From positions 6,398-70,397 of the forward strand of contig NZ_JAYDZX010000014.1 of the NCBI RefSeq assembly GCF_035607535.1: 64,000 nucleotides of DNA, in the 5' to 3' direction. The translations under genes and the position numbers were made by a program. Below the pieces are notes generated by a model. It was not told where the DNA came from. It did no database searches and was given only the letters and a program-made list of their open reading frames with translations. Below, piece after piece: positions 25,791 through 34,112 of this stretch; position 1 is the first letter of the stretch, and every line of letters starts with the position of its first letter. The DNA is from Salinimicrobium sp035607535. Its GTDB lineage: Bacteria > Bacteroidota > Bacteroidia > Flavobacteriales > Flavobacteriaceae.

Positions 25791-27038
25791 TTAGGTAATA
25801 CTGAATAATAATGGGAAAAGGAAAACAACGATAAGCAACCATACCACATATACCGGTATATAACGGGCAATTGAGCGCCCAAGGTTAGTTAAAGTCCCTT
25901 TTCCTGAAGCTGTTTTATAAAGGTTGTTTGCCACCAGTAACAGGTGGGTAAGGATCAAAATATTTGCGCCCATAACGGCCAGTCTGTTGGGTGTAATTCC
26001 CCATTCCGCAATGCGAAACATGATTGCTGAAAGCGCTATTCCATTAACAAGGATGGTCACTATGGAAAGCAGGAACAGCATCCATTTCTCAATTTTTGTT
26101 TTTGTTGTTTCTGAACCACCGGCGATTGAGAAGAAGATGATTGCCATCACTCCAATGAGCAGCAGGTTGAAGACCAGCAAAAAATCTCTGTCATTATAAG
26201 GATCTCCGCCTCCAAAAAACATGGCGCCAAGGTAAATGACCAGCATGAGAAGCACCAGCGGACTAAAGATCCTGGCGATCACAGGAGAAACTGTTCCCAC
26301 CAGTTGCGGGTTCGTGCGGATAAGATAAGTGCCAAGGACGGGTGCGGCCGGAAGCCCAAAGATCACAACATTCCTAAAGTAAAAATCTTCAATGTTTAAA
26401 CCAATTGCTGAAAACAGACCCAGGGTTACCCCTGTCATGATCCCGCCGGCGATCATAATTAATCCTGTCATGACCAGCAGGTCCCCGTTATAGCTTAAAT
26501 AGGAAAGACGCTGTTGATGATCTGAAGGATCGTTGCCAACAAAGGCCGTTCCCAGCAACACCCACAGCAACAAAGGCAAATGGATACAAACCAGGATAAA
26601 GACGTCACTTTCCGGGGAGGAGGCAGGGTAGAAATTAATGTAGAGCAGGCAGGCTATAAAGGCCGCAGCAATGAAGATAAGTCGCTTCGTTTGCAGTTTG
26701 TTCTTCCAGGCGAAATATGCTGTAAGTAGGGGCAGAAAAATAAAGCCAATATTGCGCGGGTAAAAAAATTCTTCACTGATCCCGAATATGTGGGGAATTT
26801 TAGCCAGAAATCCTGCTGCCAGAGCGAGTACCAAAACGTACAGGAGCTCTTTCCTGTTGCCCCGGCTGACTTCTTCCTTCTCAAAATTCAATCTCTCATA
26901 CCAGAATTGCGCCAACGGATATTCCCGGATCCCGGCATAAATTGAGTTGAAATCCCTCCTGAATTGACTTTTGTTGCTCCGGTAGTACCTTTCCATTTGC
27001 CCCGGATCCTTGATTGCTGATAAGATGTTCTCTTTCAT
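25791..27038 (-). CDS. DUF4153-like polytopic membrane protein
   Basis: 415 residues. A soluble N-terminal part (about 70 residues, with ARG- and TYR-rich RYYRSNKSQFRRDFNS) precedes about 11 hydrophobic segments. The late motif EWGITPNRLAVMGANILIL matches the G-I-T-x-N-R signature that I associate with DUF4153 proteins. Function is unknown; family members are inner-membrane proteins. It is 15 bases after the 111-residue membrane protein and is the largest member of the operon behind the palindromic operator at 27426-27446. Confidence 0.7.
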   Translation of the reverse strand: MKENILSAIKDPGQMERYYRSNKSQFRRDFNSIYAGIREYPLAQFWYERLNFEKEEVSRGNRKELLYVLVLALAAGFLAKIPHIFGISEEFFYPRNIGFIFLPLLTAYFAWKNKLQTKRLIFIAAAFIACLLYINFYPASSPESDVFILVCIHLPLLLWVLLGTAFVGNDPSDHQQRLSYLSYNGDLLVMTGLIMIAGGIMTGVTLGLFSAIGLNIEDFYFRNVVIFGLPAAPVLGTYLIRTNPQLVGTVSPVIARIFSPLVLLMLVIYLGAMFFGGGDPYNDRDFLLVFNLLLIGVMAIIFFSIAGGSETTKTKIEKWMLFLLSIVTILVNGIALSAIMFRIAEWGITPNRLAVMGANILILTHLLLVANNLYKTASGKGTLTNLGRSIARYIPVYVVWLLIVVFLFPLLFSIT

Positions 27039-27053
27039 GATTTCCAGGTTTTT

Positions 27054-27389
27054 CTAGTTCCACAGAGTTCCGGCGAGCCCGTAAACACTTCCCAGCCAAA
27101 GCACGATCACATATCCCAGCAGGCTCAGAACAATACCAAGCGCCCTGTAGATGCCTCCTTCTCGTCTCATTAGGTGCATGAAATCTGCAAAAGCACCACC
27201 AATTGCCCCTGCAATAGTGGTCACCACAATCGGCCGAATTTTCCAGTAGGTGGGCCAATTGGGATGGGGATTATTAACTCCCATTATGAAAAAGGTGATA
27301 AGGACGAAAGCAAAGGCTGCCCCAATTAAGATCCGTCTGGGCAGGGCTGCTGTAAAGCTGTTCTCAAAAAAGTGTGTTCTGGTTTCCAT
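27054..27389 (-). CDS. Small membrane protein, first gene of the DUF4153 operon
   Basis: 111 residues. Three hydrophobic segments (about 19-37, 54-70, 85-105) with a conserved-looking loop NNPHPNWPTYWKIRPIV and a histidine-containing FADFMHLMRREGG. No family recognised. The start codon at 27389 lies 36 bases after a perfect 21-bp palindrome that I take to be an operator for the winged-helix regulator encoded next door. Confidence 0.65.
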   Translation of the reverse strand: METRTHFFENSFTAALPRRILIGAAFAFVLITFFIMGVNNPHPNWPTYWKIRPIVVTTIAGAIGGAFADFMHLMRREGGIYRALGIVLSLLGYVIVLWLGSVYGLAGTLWN

Positions 27390-27425
27390 TTAATATTTAA
27401 TTATTGAGTTCTATAATTCTAAAGA

Positions 27426-27446
27426 GTACTTTGAATTTCAAAGTAC
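27426..27446. promoter_or_regulatory. Palindromic operator candidate upstream of the DUF4153 operon
   Basis: Perfect inverted repeat: arms GTACTTTGAA and TTCAAAGTAC around a single central T. It lies between the winged-helix gene and the operon start at 27389. A second copy with 17 of 21 identical positions lies at 28378-28398, upstream of the regulator's own operon. Confidence 0.75.
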
Positions 27447-27459
27447 AGGGGTAAAAAAA

Positions 27460-27759
27460 TTATTTTTGAGACTTTATCAAATTTTCAAGTGCTGTCAGGT
27501 GTTCTTCAAAAGCTTTTCTTCCCTTTTTTGTCATAGCATATTTCGTATTAGGTTTTCTGTCAATGAAAGTTTTTGTTACAGCAACGAACTTTTCCTTTTC
27601 GAGGGCTTTTAAATGACTTGCCAAATTCCCGTCGGTCACTTCCAGGTATTCCTTGAGCGAGGAAAAATCCAGCGTATCATTCACAGCCAGGGCCGACATA
27701 ATGCCGAGCCTTATCCTGCTCTCAAACGCTTTATGCAAACCATCTATAGATATTTTCAC
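27460..27759 (-). CDS. Winged-helix transcriptional regulator (HTH_34/MarR-ArsR-like)
   Basis: 99 residues from a GTG at 27759 that overlaps the upstream gene's stop (GTGA, 4 bases), a sign of translational coupling. A single winged-helix domain: FESRIRLGIMSALAVNDTLD, recognition helix region VTDGNLASHLKALEKEKFVA and wing VTKTFIDRKPNTKYAMTKKG. Such regulators (PF13601 type) are often paired with membrane proteins and sense membrane or small-molecule signals through them. The two palindromes at 27426 and 28378 are the obvious targets, giving autoregulation plus control of the DUF4153 operon (inference). Confidence 0.85.
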   Translation of the reverse strand: MKISIDGLHKAFESRIRLGIMSALAVNDTLDFSSLKEYLEVTDGNLASHLKALEKEKFVAVTKTFIDRKPNTKYAMTKKGRKAFEEHLTALENLIKSQK

Positions 27760-28370
27760 CTTTCGTACTTGTAGTTCACATAGATCCCGTAAATAATATG
27801 CATCACCCCAAAACCAAATGCCCAGAAGAGGATGCTGTACTCTGTAAAATAAGCACCCAGTAATCCCAGTGCGATCTGGATAAATCCGAGGTATTTCACA
27901 TCCTCATAAGTGAATTTACTGGCGTTATACAAAGCTATTCCATAGAAGATGAGGGTAACTGGCGCCATTAAAAGGATGAGCCCTTTTAAAAGGAAGACCA
28001 GCGTGAGCAAACCTCCTGCCACCAGCGGCACCATCATATTTGAAAGCATTCTCCTGGCTGCCGAGTTCCAAACTTTTTGCCCCTTTTTCTTCCCCTTGTT
28101 CACTGAAAATATTACAGCTGTTGTAACCGCGAGGATCAAAACAATTAGCCCGATTAGAAGAAGATCCCACACCTGTTCTCCCGAAGGAATTCCCGGCACC
28201 AACGCCTCCTGATCGGCAAAGATCCCAAATACCAGATAAGCCCCTGCCAGGGCATATAGTCCGGCCAAAACGCCCGAAATTCCGCTAAGAGAGAGGAACT
28301 TGGTGGAGCGTTCCATAATGGAACGTATCTCCCTAAGGTCCTGCATGTAGTCTTCTTCTGTTTTCTTCAT
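27756..28370 (-). CDS. Membrane protein coupled to the winged-helix regulator
   Basis: 204 residues. A short charged N-terminus (MKKTEEDYMQDLREIRSIME) precedes five to six hydrophobic segments; a basic cytoplasmic loop (NKGKKKGQKVWNSAARR) lies in the middle. Gene overlap with the regulator (GTGA) and an operator copy just upstream of its start suggest that it is the regulator's partner, perhaps a sensor or sequestering protein. Family not identified with certainty. Confidence 0.75.
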   Translation of the reverse strand: MKKTEEDYMQDLREIRSIMERSTKFLSLSGISGVLAGLYALAGAYLVFGIFADQEALVPGIPSGEQVWDLLLIGLIVLILAVTTAVIFSVNKGKKKGQKVWNSAARRMLSNMMVPLVAGGLLTLVFLLKGLILLMAPVTLIFYGIALYNASKFTYEDVKYLGFIQIALGLLGAYFTEYSILFWAFGFGVMHIIYGIYVNYKYER

Positions 28371-28377
28371 TTAAAAA

Positions 28378-28398
28378 GTACTTTGCAATTCAAAGTTA
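28378..28398. promoter_or_regulatory. Second operator copy with embedded promoter box
   Basis: Half-sites GTACTTTG and CAAAGTTA in the same spacing as the palindrome at 27426-27446 (17 of 21 positions identical). Read on the minus strand, the right arm is TAACTTTG, a full match to TAnnTTTG, so a protein bound here would cover the -7 element. The membrane-protein start codon is 7 bases downstream. Confidence 0.7.
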
Positions 28399-28646
28399 AC
28401 AATTAAATTTTTATAAGCAAGAAAAAATTTATTAATGGAGTAGTGCCGAAGCTTCTGTTGCGAATAAAATCAGGGAAAATGCTCTACTAACATGCTCCCG
28501 TCAACCTGAACTTGTTTTTTTTCAAATGAGAAGTTTCCAAAACCTCCAAGGATTCTCAAAAAAATTCAGAATGAAGTTTGCGACCAAATGTTATAAAAGG
28601 TTGAAGAACTTATGGACCGCTCAGGCATTAAAACGAATACGAATAA

Positions 28647-28675
28647 AAAAAGGTGCTGCTTTCGCAACACCTTTT
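28647..28675 (-). terminator. Terminator downstream of purA
   Basis: Hairpin on the minus strand: AAAAGGTGTTGC pairs with the GCAGCACCTTTT arm around a GAAA-type loop, followed by a T-run. It starts about 24 bases past the purA stop. A copy of the recurrent AAATGACATTTTT motif (28676-28690) precedes it. The rest of the 28399-28640 spacer shows no gene. Confidence 0.8.
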
Positions 28676-28698
28676 AAAAATGTCATTTATGGAACCTC

Positions 28699-29970
28699 TT
28701 AAAGCTCGATGGTCTGCAGCCTGTCGGGACCAACAGAAACGATCTTTATCGGGATCTCCAGTTCTTTTTCTATAAAAGCTATATAGTCCTTCAACTCCTT
28801 TGGCAATTCCTCTGCAGTAGTAAGCTGTGTAAGGTCCTTCTCCCATCCGTCAAAGTGAGTATAAACCGGCGTTACATTTTGATGTTCAATATTGTAAGGC
28901 AGGTGAGTGATCTCTTTCCCCTGATAGTTATAGGCGGTACAGATCTTTAAGGTTTCAAACCCACTCAAAACATCAGCTTTCATCATGATAAGCTGAGTCA
29001 CACCGCTTACCTGCACTGCATATTTGAGTGCTACCATATCCAACCATCCACAGCGGCGAGGTCTTCCGGTAGTCGCCCCAAATTCTCTACCAACTCTTCC
29101 CATGGTTTCTCCGTCCTCGTCAAAAAGTTCGGTAGGGAAGGGGCCGCTTCCAACACGGGTGGTGTATGCTTTGAAAATTCCGAATACTTCTTTGATCTGG
29201 TTCGGGGCAACTCCCAAGCCTGTGCAGGCTCCTGCAGCAGTAGTATTGGAAGAAGTTACAAACGGATAGGTCCCGAAGTCGATATCAAGTAAGGATCCCT
29301 GGGCACCTTCAGCCAGTATGGACTTGCCGTTCTTTTGTGCCTGGTACAGGTATTCCTCGCTATCTATGAACTGAAGTGACTTCAAGGTTTCAATTGCCTT
29401 AAAGAATTCTGCTTCCAGTTCACTCAGGTTGTACTGTACATCTACATTATAGAAGCTTATCATTGCCTCGTGCTTATCGGCAAGGTTTCGGTATCTTTCT
29501 TTCCAGTCGCTAAGCTCCAGGTCTCCAACTCTTATTCCGTTACGTCCTGTCTTATCCATATAAGTAGGTCCTATTCCCTTAAGGGTGGAGCCTATCTTGG
29601 CCTTTCCTTTTGAAGCTTCACTTGCAGCATCCAGGAGACGATGCGTGGGAAGGATAAGGTGGGCTTTTCTGGAAATTACAAGCTTATGTTTGTAATCCAC
29701 TCCGGCTTTGCTGAGGTTGTCCAGTTCTCTTTTAAAGATAACCGGATCTATCACCACTCCGTTTCCAACCAGGTTGATTGCGTTTTCATGAAATATTCCC
29801 GAAGGTATCGTGTGAAGTACGTGCTTTTGGCCGTCAAATTCTAAAGTATGTCCGGCGTTTGGGCCTCCCTGGAAGCGGGCGATGATGTCGTATTTTTTGG
29901 TGAATACATCTACGATCTTTCCTTTTCCTTCATCCCCCCATTGTAATCCAAGAAGTAAGTCTACTGCCAT
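28699..29970 (-). CDS. purA: Adenylosuccinate synthetase
   Basis: 423 residues, full length. Catalyses GTP-dependent condensation of IMP with aspartate, the first committed step to AMP. Signature GLQWGDEGKGKIVD at the N-terminus (catalytic aspartate and P-loop), the catalytic histidine in NAGHTL, GIGPTYMDKTGRNGIRVGDL, and ATTGRPRRCGWLD. It starts 10 bases after the Fur-family gene ends, so the two are probably one transcript. Confidence 0.97.
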   Translation of the reverse strand: MAVDLLLGLQWGDEGKGKIVDVFTKKYDIIARFQGGPNAGHTLEFDGQKHVLHTIPSGIFHENAINLVGNGVVIDPVIFKRELDNLSKAGVDYKHKLVISRKAHLILPTHRLLDAASEASKGKAKIGSTLKGIGPTYMDKTGRNGIRVGDLELSDWKERYRNLADKHEAMISFYNVDVQYNLSELEAEFFKAIETLKSLQFIDSEEYLYQAQKNGKSILAEGAQGSLLDIDFGTYPFVTSSNTTAAGACTGLGVAPNQIKEVFGIFKAYTTRVGSGPFPTELFDEDGETMGRVGREFGATTGRPRRCGWLDMVALKYAVQVSGVTQLIMMKADVLSGFETLKICTAYNYQGKEITHLPYNIEHQNVTPVYTHFDGWEKDLTQLTTAEELPKELKDYIAFIEKELEIPIKIVSVGPDRLQTIEL

Positions 29971-29980
29971 AAAATTCAGG

Positions 29981-30436
29981 TTATTCGGTTGATTTTTTGT
30001 TTCCGTAAAAATATAAGGAATGATTATTTATTTCAATGTCAAAGACCTCTTCGATGGTTTGCTTAATGGCCTGCACGCGGGGATCGCAAAATTCGATCAC
30101 CTCCCCTGTATCGGTAAGTATGATATGATCGTGGTTGCGGTCAAAATATGATTTCTCATATTGTGCCTGGTTGTTACCAAATTGATGCTTTCGCACCAGT
30201 CCGCATTCCAGAAGAAGTTCAATGGTGTTGTATAAAGTAGCCCGACTTACACGGTATTTCTTATTCTTCATTTTGATATAGAGGGATTCGATATCAAAAT
30301 GTTCTTCGCTGTTGTAGATCTCCTGCAGGATAGCAAAGCGTTCGGGAGTCTTTCTGTGACCCTTTTCTTCCAGGTACTTTGTAAAGACATTCTTTACAAC
30401 CGCCTGGTCATTTTTATTCACTACTTTTTTGCTCAT
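29981..30436 (-). CDS. Fur-family transcriptional regulator
   Basis: 151 residues. The N-terminal winged helix has GHRKTPERFAILQEIYNSEE and the recognition helix YRVSRATLYNTIELLLECG. The regulatory metal site region is YFDRNHDHIILTDTGEVIEF. The usual C-terminal C-x-x-C structural-zinc pairs are absent; only one cysteine (EFCDPRV) is at that place. Iron (Fur), peroxide (PerR) or other sensing cannot be told from sequence. A consensus TACCTTTG box lies 10 bases upstream of the start. The gene leads purA and follows relA/spoT. Confidence 0.88.
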   Translation of the reverse strand: MSKKVVNKNDQAVVKNVFTKYLEEKGHRKTPERFAILQEIYNSEEHFDIESLYIKMKNKKYRVSRATLYNTIELLLECGLVRKHQFGNNQAQYEKSYFDRNHDHIILTDTGEVIEFCDPRVQAIKQTIEEVFDIEINNHSLYFYGNKKSTE

Positions 30437-30446
30437 GATATGGGTG

Positions 30447-30454
30447 CAAAGGTA
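30447..30454 (-). promoter_or_regulatory. -7 promoter element for fur-purA
   Basis: TACCTTTG on the minus strand, a full match to TAnnTTTG, 10 bases upstream of the Fur-family ATG. No clear -33 TTG was found at the expected spacing. Confidence 0.5.
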
Positions 30455-30459
30455 TAAGA

Positions 30460-32667
30460 TTATTCACGTGACACCTTATCTATACCGTTTATTTTTTTAA
30501 GGTGTTCCATCAATTTTTTAAGGATACTGTTGTTTTTTACGACCACTGTGATCTTCCCTGTAAAGATCCCGTCCTGACTGTCAAAATTAATGTTCTTGAT
30601 GTTGACATTCATATTATTGGAGATCTCCCGGGTCACATCATTCACTAGTCCGATGTTATCAATTCCCGTAAGTTTGATCACCGCCTTAAAGTCTTCCTGG
30701 GTAGAGTCTTTCCACTTCGCCTGAATTATCCTGTAGGCGAAATTACTCTGTAGCTGAATGGCATTGGGACAGTCCTTTTTATGAACTTTAATGCCTTCAC
30801 TAACTGTTATAAATCCGAAAACACTATCCCCGGGAATCGGGTTACAGCAATTGGCGAGCTTGTAATCCAGGATCTCTTCGTCCCGCCCAAATACCAGCTG
30901 ATCATATTTTGCAGTGATTTCATCCTTATCAATGTCTTCAACCGTGCTCTGCTTTCTTATCTTACTTTTGAAGAAGCTCACCAGAGCGTTGCTACGTGAG
31001 GCGGCGTAATCCTTTAGTTTCTGATTGTCAATTGTTCCAACCCCCACTCTGTAGAATAGATCCAAACTGGTCTTAAGTTTGAAATAGATCACCAGCTCAT
31101 TGATCGTCTTTTCATTAAAGGGGATTTTTTGAGCCCGCAACTTCCTCGAAAGAATGGCTTTTCCTTCTTCGGCTATACTCTTCTTTTCCTCTTTCAGCGA
31201 AGACTTGATCTTCGCCCGGGCACGTGCTGTAGTGGCGTAGTCCAGCCAGTTTGAATTCGGCTTTGCTTTTTCTGAAGTTATGATCTCCACCTGGTCGCCG
31301 CTGTTAAGGGTAGTGCTTAGCGGAACCAGTTTTCCATTCACTCTGGCTCCCCGTGTGCGCAGGCCAACTTCTGTATGTATACTAAAAGCAAAATCCAGCG
31401 GGGTAGCACCTTTGGGCAGGGACTTTAATTCCCCCTGCGGAGTAAAGACAAAGATCTCCTTGGAATAAAGATTCAGTTTGAATTGCTCGACAAAATCAAC
31501 GGCATTCACTTCCGAACTTTCCAGCGCTTCCTGAAGTTTATTGACCCACTCCTCAAGCCCATCTTCCTGATTGCTGCCTTGCTTGTATTTGTAATGGGCG
31601 GCATAACCTTTTTCGGCAATCTCGTTCATACGCTCACTGCGTATCTGTACTTCCACCCAGCGACCTTTGGGACCCATTACAGTAATGTGCAGGGCTTCAT
31701 AACCTGTGGATTTGGGGGAGGAGATCCAGTCTCTTAACCGGGTAGGATTTGGCCTAAAGTGATCTGTAACTATTGAGTATATCTTCCAGGCGAGAAACTT
31801 TTCGTTAGCCGAATCACTCTTGTAGATGATCCTGACTGCAAACTTGTCGTATACCTCGTCAAAAGTGACATTTTGATTCTTCATTTTCCGGCGGATCGAA
31901 TAGATCGATTTCGGCCGGCCTTTTATAGTGTACTCCAGGTTTTCCTTGTCCAGCGAATCCTGAATCACTTGTGTGAATTCTCCAATGTACTTGTCCTGTT
32001 CTTCCTTGCTTTCTCTTATCTTCTGAAGGATCTCGTGGTAAACATCTGGTTCAGTATATTTTAAACCAAGATCTTCGAGTTCAGTCTTTATGTTATAGAG
32101 CCCGATACGGTGAGCAAGCGGCGCGTAGATGTAAAGGGTTTCTGAAGCGATCTTTTCCTGCTTGTCTGTACGCATGGAGTCCATGGTCTGCATATTGTGC
32201 AGTCGATCGGCTATTTTGATGATGATCACCCGCACGTCGTCATTGAGGGTAAGAAGCATTTTCCTGAAGTTCTCTGCCTGCAGGGAAACATCCTTGTCGT
32301 GCTCCAGGTGAGAGATCTTGGTTAGCCCGTCGACAATTCTGGCCACAGTATCGCCAAACATCTGCCGAATATCCTCAAGAGTATATGCAGTGTCCTCCAC
32401 CACATCATGTAACAGGGCGGCGGCAATAGAAGTGGCGTCCAGACCAATTTCGGAAGCCACGATCTTGGCCACAGCAATAGGGTGGAAGATATAAGCCTCC
32501 CCCGATTTTCGCCGCTGATCCTTGTGAGCATCTACAGCAATATCAAAAGCCTGCCTAATGAGTTTTTTATCATCATCGGTAAGGGTTTGATAGCTTATAC
32601 GCAGAAGTTCCTTGTACTGCTGGGCGATCTCCTTGTTTTCTTTTTCTATAGCGGCTTCCGTCATCAT
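30460..32667 (-). CDS. Bifunctional (p)ppGpp synthetase/hydrolase, RelA/SpoT family
   Basis: 735 residues, the standard long RSH length. Domain order: HD hydrolase (AALLHDVVEDTAYTLEDI, KIADRLHNMQTMDSM), synthetase (DKFAVRIIY, STGYEALHITVMGPKGRWVE, IAEKGYAAHYKYK), TGS (FVFTPQGELKSLPKGATPLD), and a C-terminal ACT domain (LTGIDNIGLVNDVTREISNN). The intact HDVVEDT motif indicates a working hydrolase, so this is probably the main Rel enzyme that both makes and degrades the alarmone. Two adjacent ATGs (32667, 32664) can serve as start. It precedes the Fur-family gene by 23 bases. Confidence 0.95.
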   Translation of the reverse strand: MMTEAAIEKENKEIAQQYKELLRISYQTLTDDDKKLIRQAFDIAVDAHKDQRRKSGEAYIFHPIAVAKIVASEIGLDATSIAAALLHDVVEDTAYTLEDIRQMFGDTVARIVDGLTKISHLEHDKDVSLQAENFRKMLLTLNDDVRVIIIKIADRLHNMQTMDSMRTDKQEKIASETLYIYAPLAHRIGLYNIKTELEDLGLKYTEPDVYHEILQKIRESKEEQDKYIGEFTQVIQDSLDKENLEYTIKGRPKSIYSIRRKMKNQNVTFDEVYDKFAVRIIYKSDSANEKFLAWKIYSIVTDHFRPNPTRLRDWISSPKSTGYEALHITVMGPKGRWVEVQIRSERMNEIAEKGYAAHYKYKQGSNQEDGLEEWVNKLQEALESSEVNAVDFVEQFKLNLYSKEIFVFTPQGELKSLPKGATPLDFAFSIHTEVGLRTRGARVNGKLVPLSTTLNSGDQVEIITSEKAKPNSNWLDYATTARARAKIKSSLKEEKKSIAEEGKAILSRKLRAQKIPFNEKTINELVIYFKLKTSLDLFYRVGVGTIDNQKLKDYAASRSNALVSFFKSKIRKQSTVEDIDKDEITAKYDQLVFGRDEEILDYKLANCCNPIPGDSVFGFITVSEGIKVHKKDCPNAIQLQSNFAYRIIQAKWKDSTQEDFKAVIKLTGIDNIGLVNDVTREISNNMNVNIKNINFDSQDGIFTGKITVVVKNNSILKKLMEHLKKINGIDKVSRE

Positions 32668-32707
32668 GTTCTAAAAATACGATTAAGATTGAAAACAGAC
32701 AATATAA

Positions 32708-33940
32708 TTACCCCTGCAGATTCCTGAACCTTTTGTACAACGGTGGGTGAGAGTAATGTACAAAGACATAGGCCGGATGCGGAGTAAGATTGCTAAGGCT
32801 GTTCTTTGACAGCTTCTTCAATCCTGTGATCAAAGGTTGTGCCTTATAGGTTTGCTTCGCGAAATTGTCGGCTTGATATTCGAATTTTCTGGAAAGATAG
32901 TTCATGATGATCCCCGTTACTTCTGAAATTGGGCTGTACAAAATACCAAAAGCAACCAACCCAATATGGAAACCCGGCTGCTCCACACCCAGTGCCGCGG
33001 AAAGCAAGGGATTACCCACAAACAGTGAAAGGATCCACAGGGTAAAGCCGGTCGTGAGGATGCTTATGATGAGGTTGATAATGATGTGATTCTTTTTGTA
33101 ATGTCCCACTTCATGTGCCAGTACAGCCACGATCTCCTAATCTTCCAGATCATTGATAAGCGTGTCATAAAGGGTCACTCTTTTCTCATTTCCAAAGCCC
33201 GAGAAATAGGCGTTGGCTTTGGTGCTCCTTTTAGAGCCGTCTATTACAAAGATCTTTTCCAGCTTAAAGCCTTCTTTCTTTGCGTAGGCTTCGATCTTGT
33301 CGCGCAGGGAACCTTCGGAAAGAGGAGTTTGTTTATTAAAGATTGGTACAATTAACCTGGCATAGAACATATTGAGAAAAATACTGAATACAGCCACCAG
33401 GATCCAGGCATACCACCAGAAATCATCTCCCGCAAACCGGTAGAACCAAACTATCAAGGCCAGGATTCCGCCGCCGAGCACGACCATCATTCCCCAGCTT
33501 TTTAGCTTGTCTAAAATGAAAGTTTTTGGCGTTGTTTTATTGAACCCGAACTGCTCTTCAATAACAAAAGTGTGGTACCATGAAAATGGCAGGGACAGCA
33601 GGTCGCTTCCAATCATAATGATCCCAAAGAAAATAAGCGCGATGACAATGGAATTATTTGATATGGATCTCGCTATTTCGTCTACAAAGTCAAATCCATC
33701 AAGGTAAAGGAACAGTAACAAAACAACCACAGAAAACGTGGAGGAAACTACCCCGAACCTGTAATTTGCCTTTTTGTACTGCTGAGATCTCTCATATTCC
33801 TCCTCATCAAAAACATCCTGCAGGTTGTCTGGAATAGGATCGTTATAATGACGTGCATTTAAAGCGTCCAACAACTTGTCAACTAGAAAATCAATTAAAA
33901 TGATTCCGACAATGATGAAAAAGAGAGTGTCTGCGGTCAA
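32708..33940 (-). pseudogene. M48 (Ste24/HtpX-like) metalloprotease interrupted by an in-frame amber codon
   Basis: A single gene of about 410 codons is split by TAG at 33139..33137. The upstream part (33940-33137, TTG start, 267 residues) has N-terminal membrane helices, RFGVVSSTFSVVVLLLFLYL and SGFGNEKRVTLYDTLINDLED. After the stop, in the same frame, reading continues EIVAVLAHEVGHYKKNHIII, carrying the zinc-binding H-E-x-x-H, and later YQADNFAKQ with the third ligand region. A glutamate codon GAG mutated to TAG by one base explains it. Without readthrough, the upstream product lacks the active site; a GTG at 33130 could start a small C-terminal product. Intact homologues are inner-membrane proteases for membrane protein quality control. 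Confidence 0.85.
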
Positions 33941-33979
33941 TTTCTTAAAATTTAAGGGCTAATATAAGCAGAATCATGG

Positions 33980-34014
33980 CGAAGTTAGAAGTACGATTTT
34001 AGAATTGAGAGGTT
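33980..34014. repeat. Heptad-repeat tract upstream of the M48 gene
   Basis: Five in-register 7-bp words: CGAAGTT, AGAAGTA, CGATTTT, AGAATTG, AGAGGTT. The same word family (AGAAGTT, AGATTTT, AGAATTG) occurs at 63429-63463. Confidence 0.55.
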
Positions 34015-34112
34015 TTACATGTCAAATCAAATAATTCTAGATTCTGAAGCCGGTCGGCCATGATAGCTGAATTCATTCTGTCTTCTTTCTTGAAAAAATT
34101 CCCTCCTATGGA

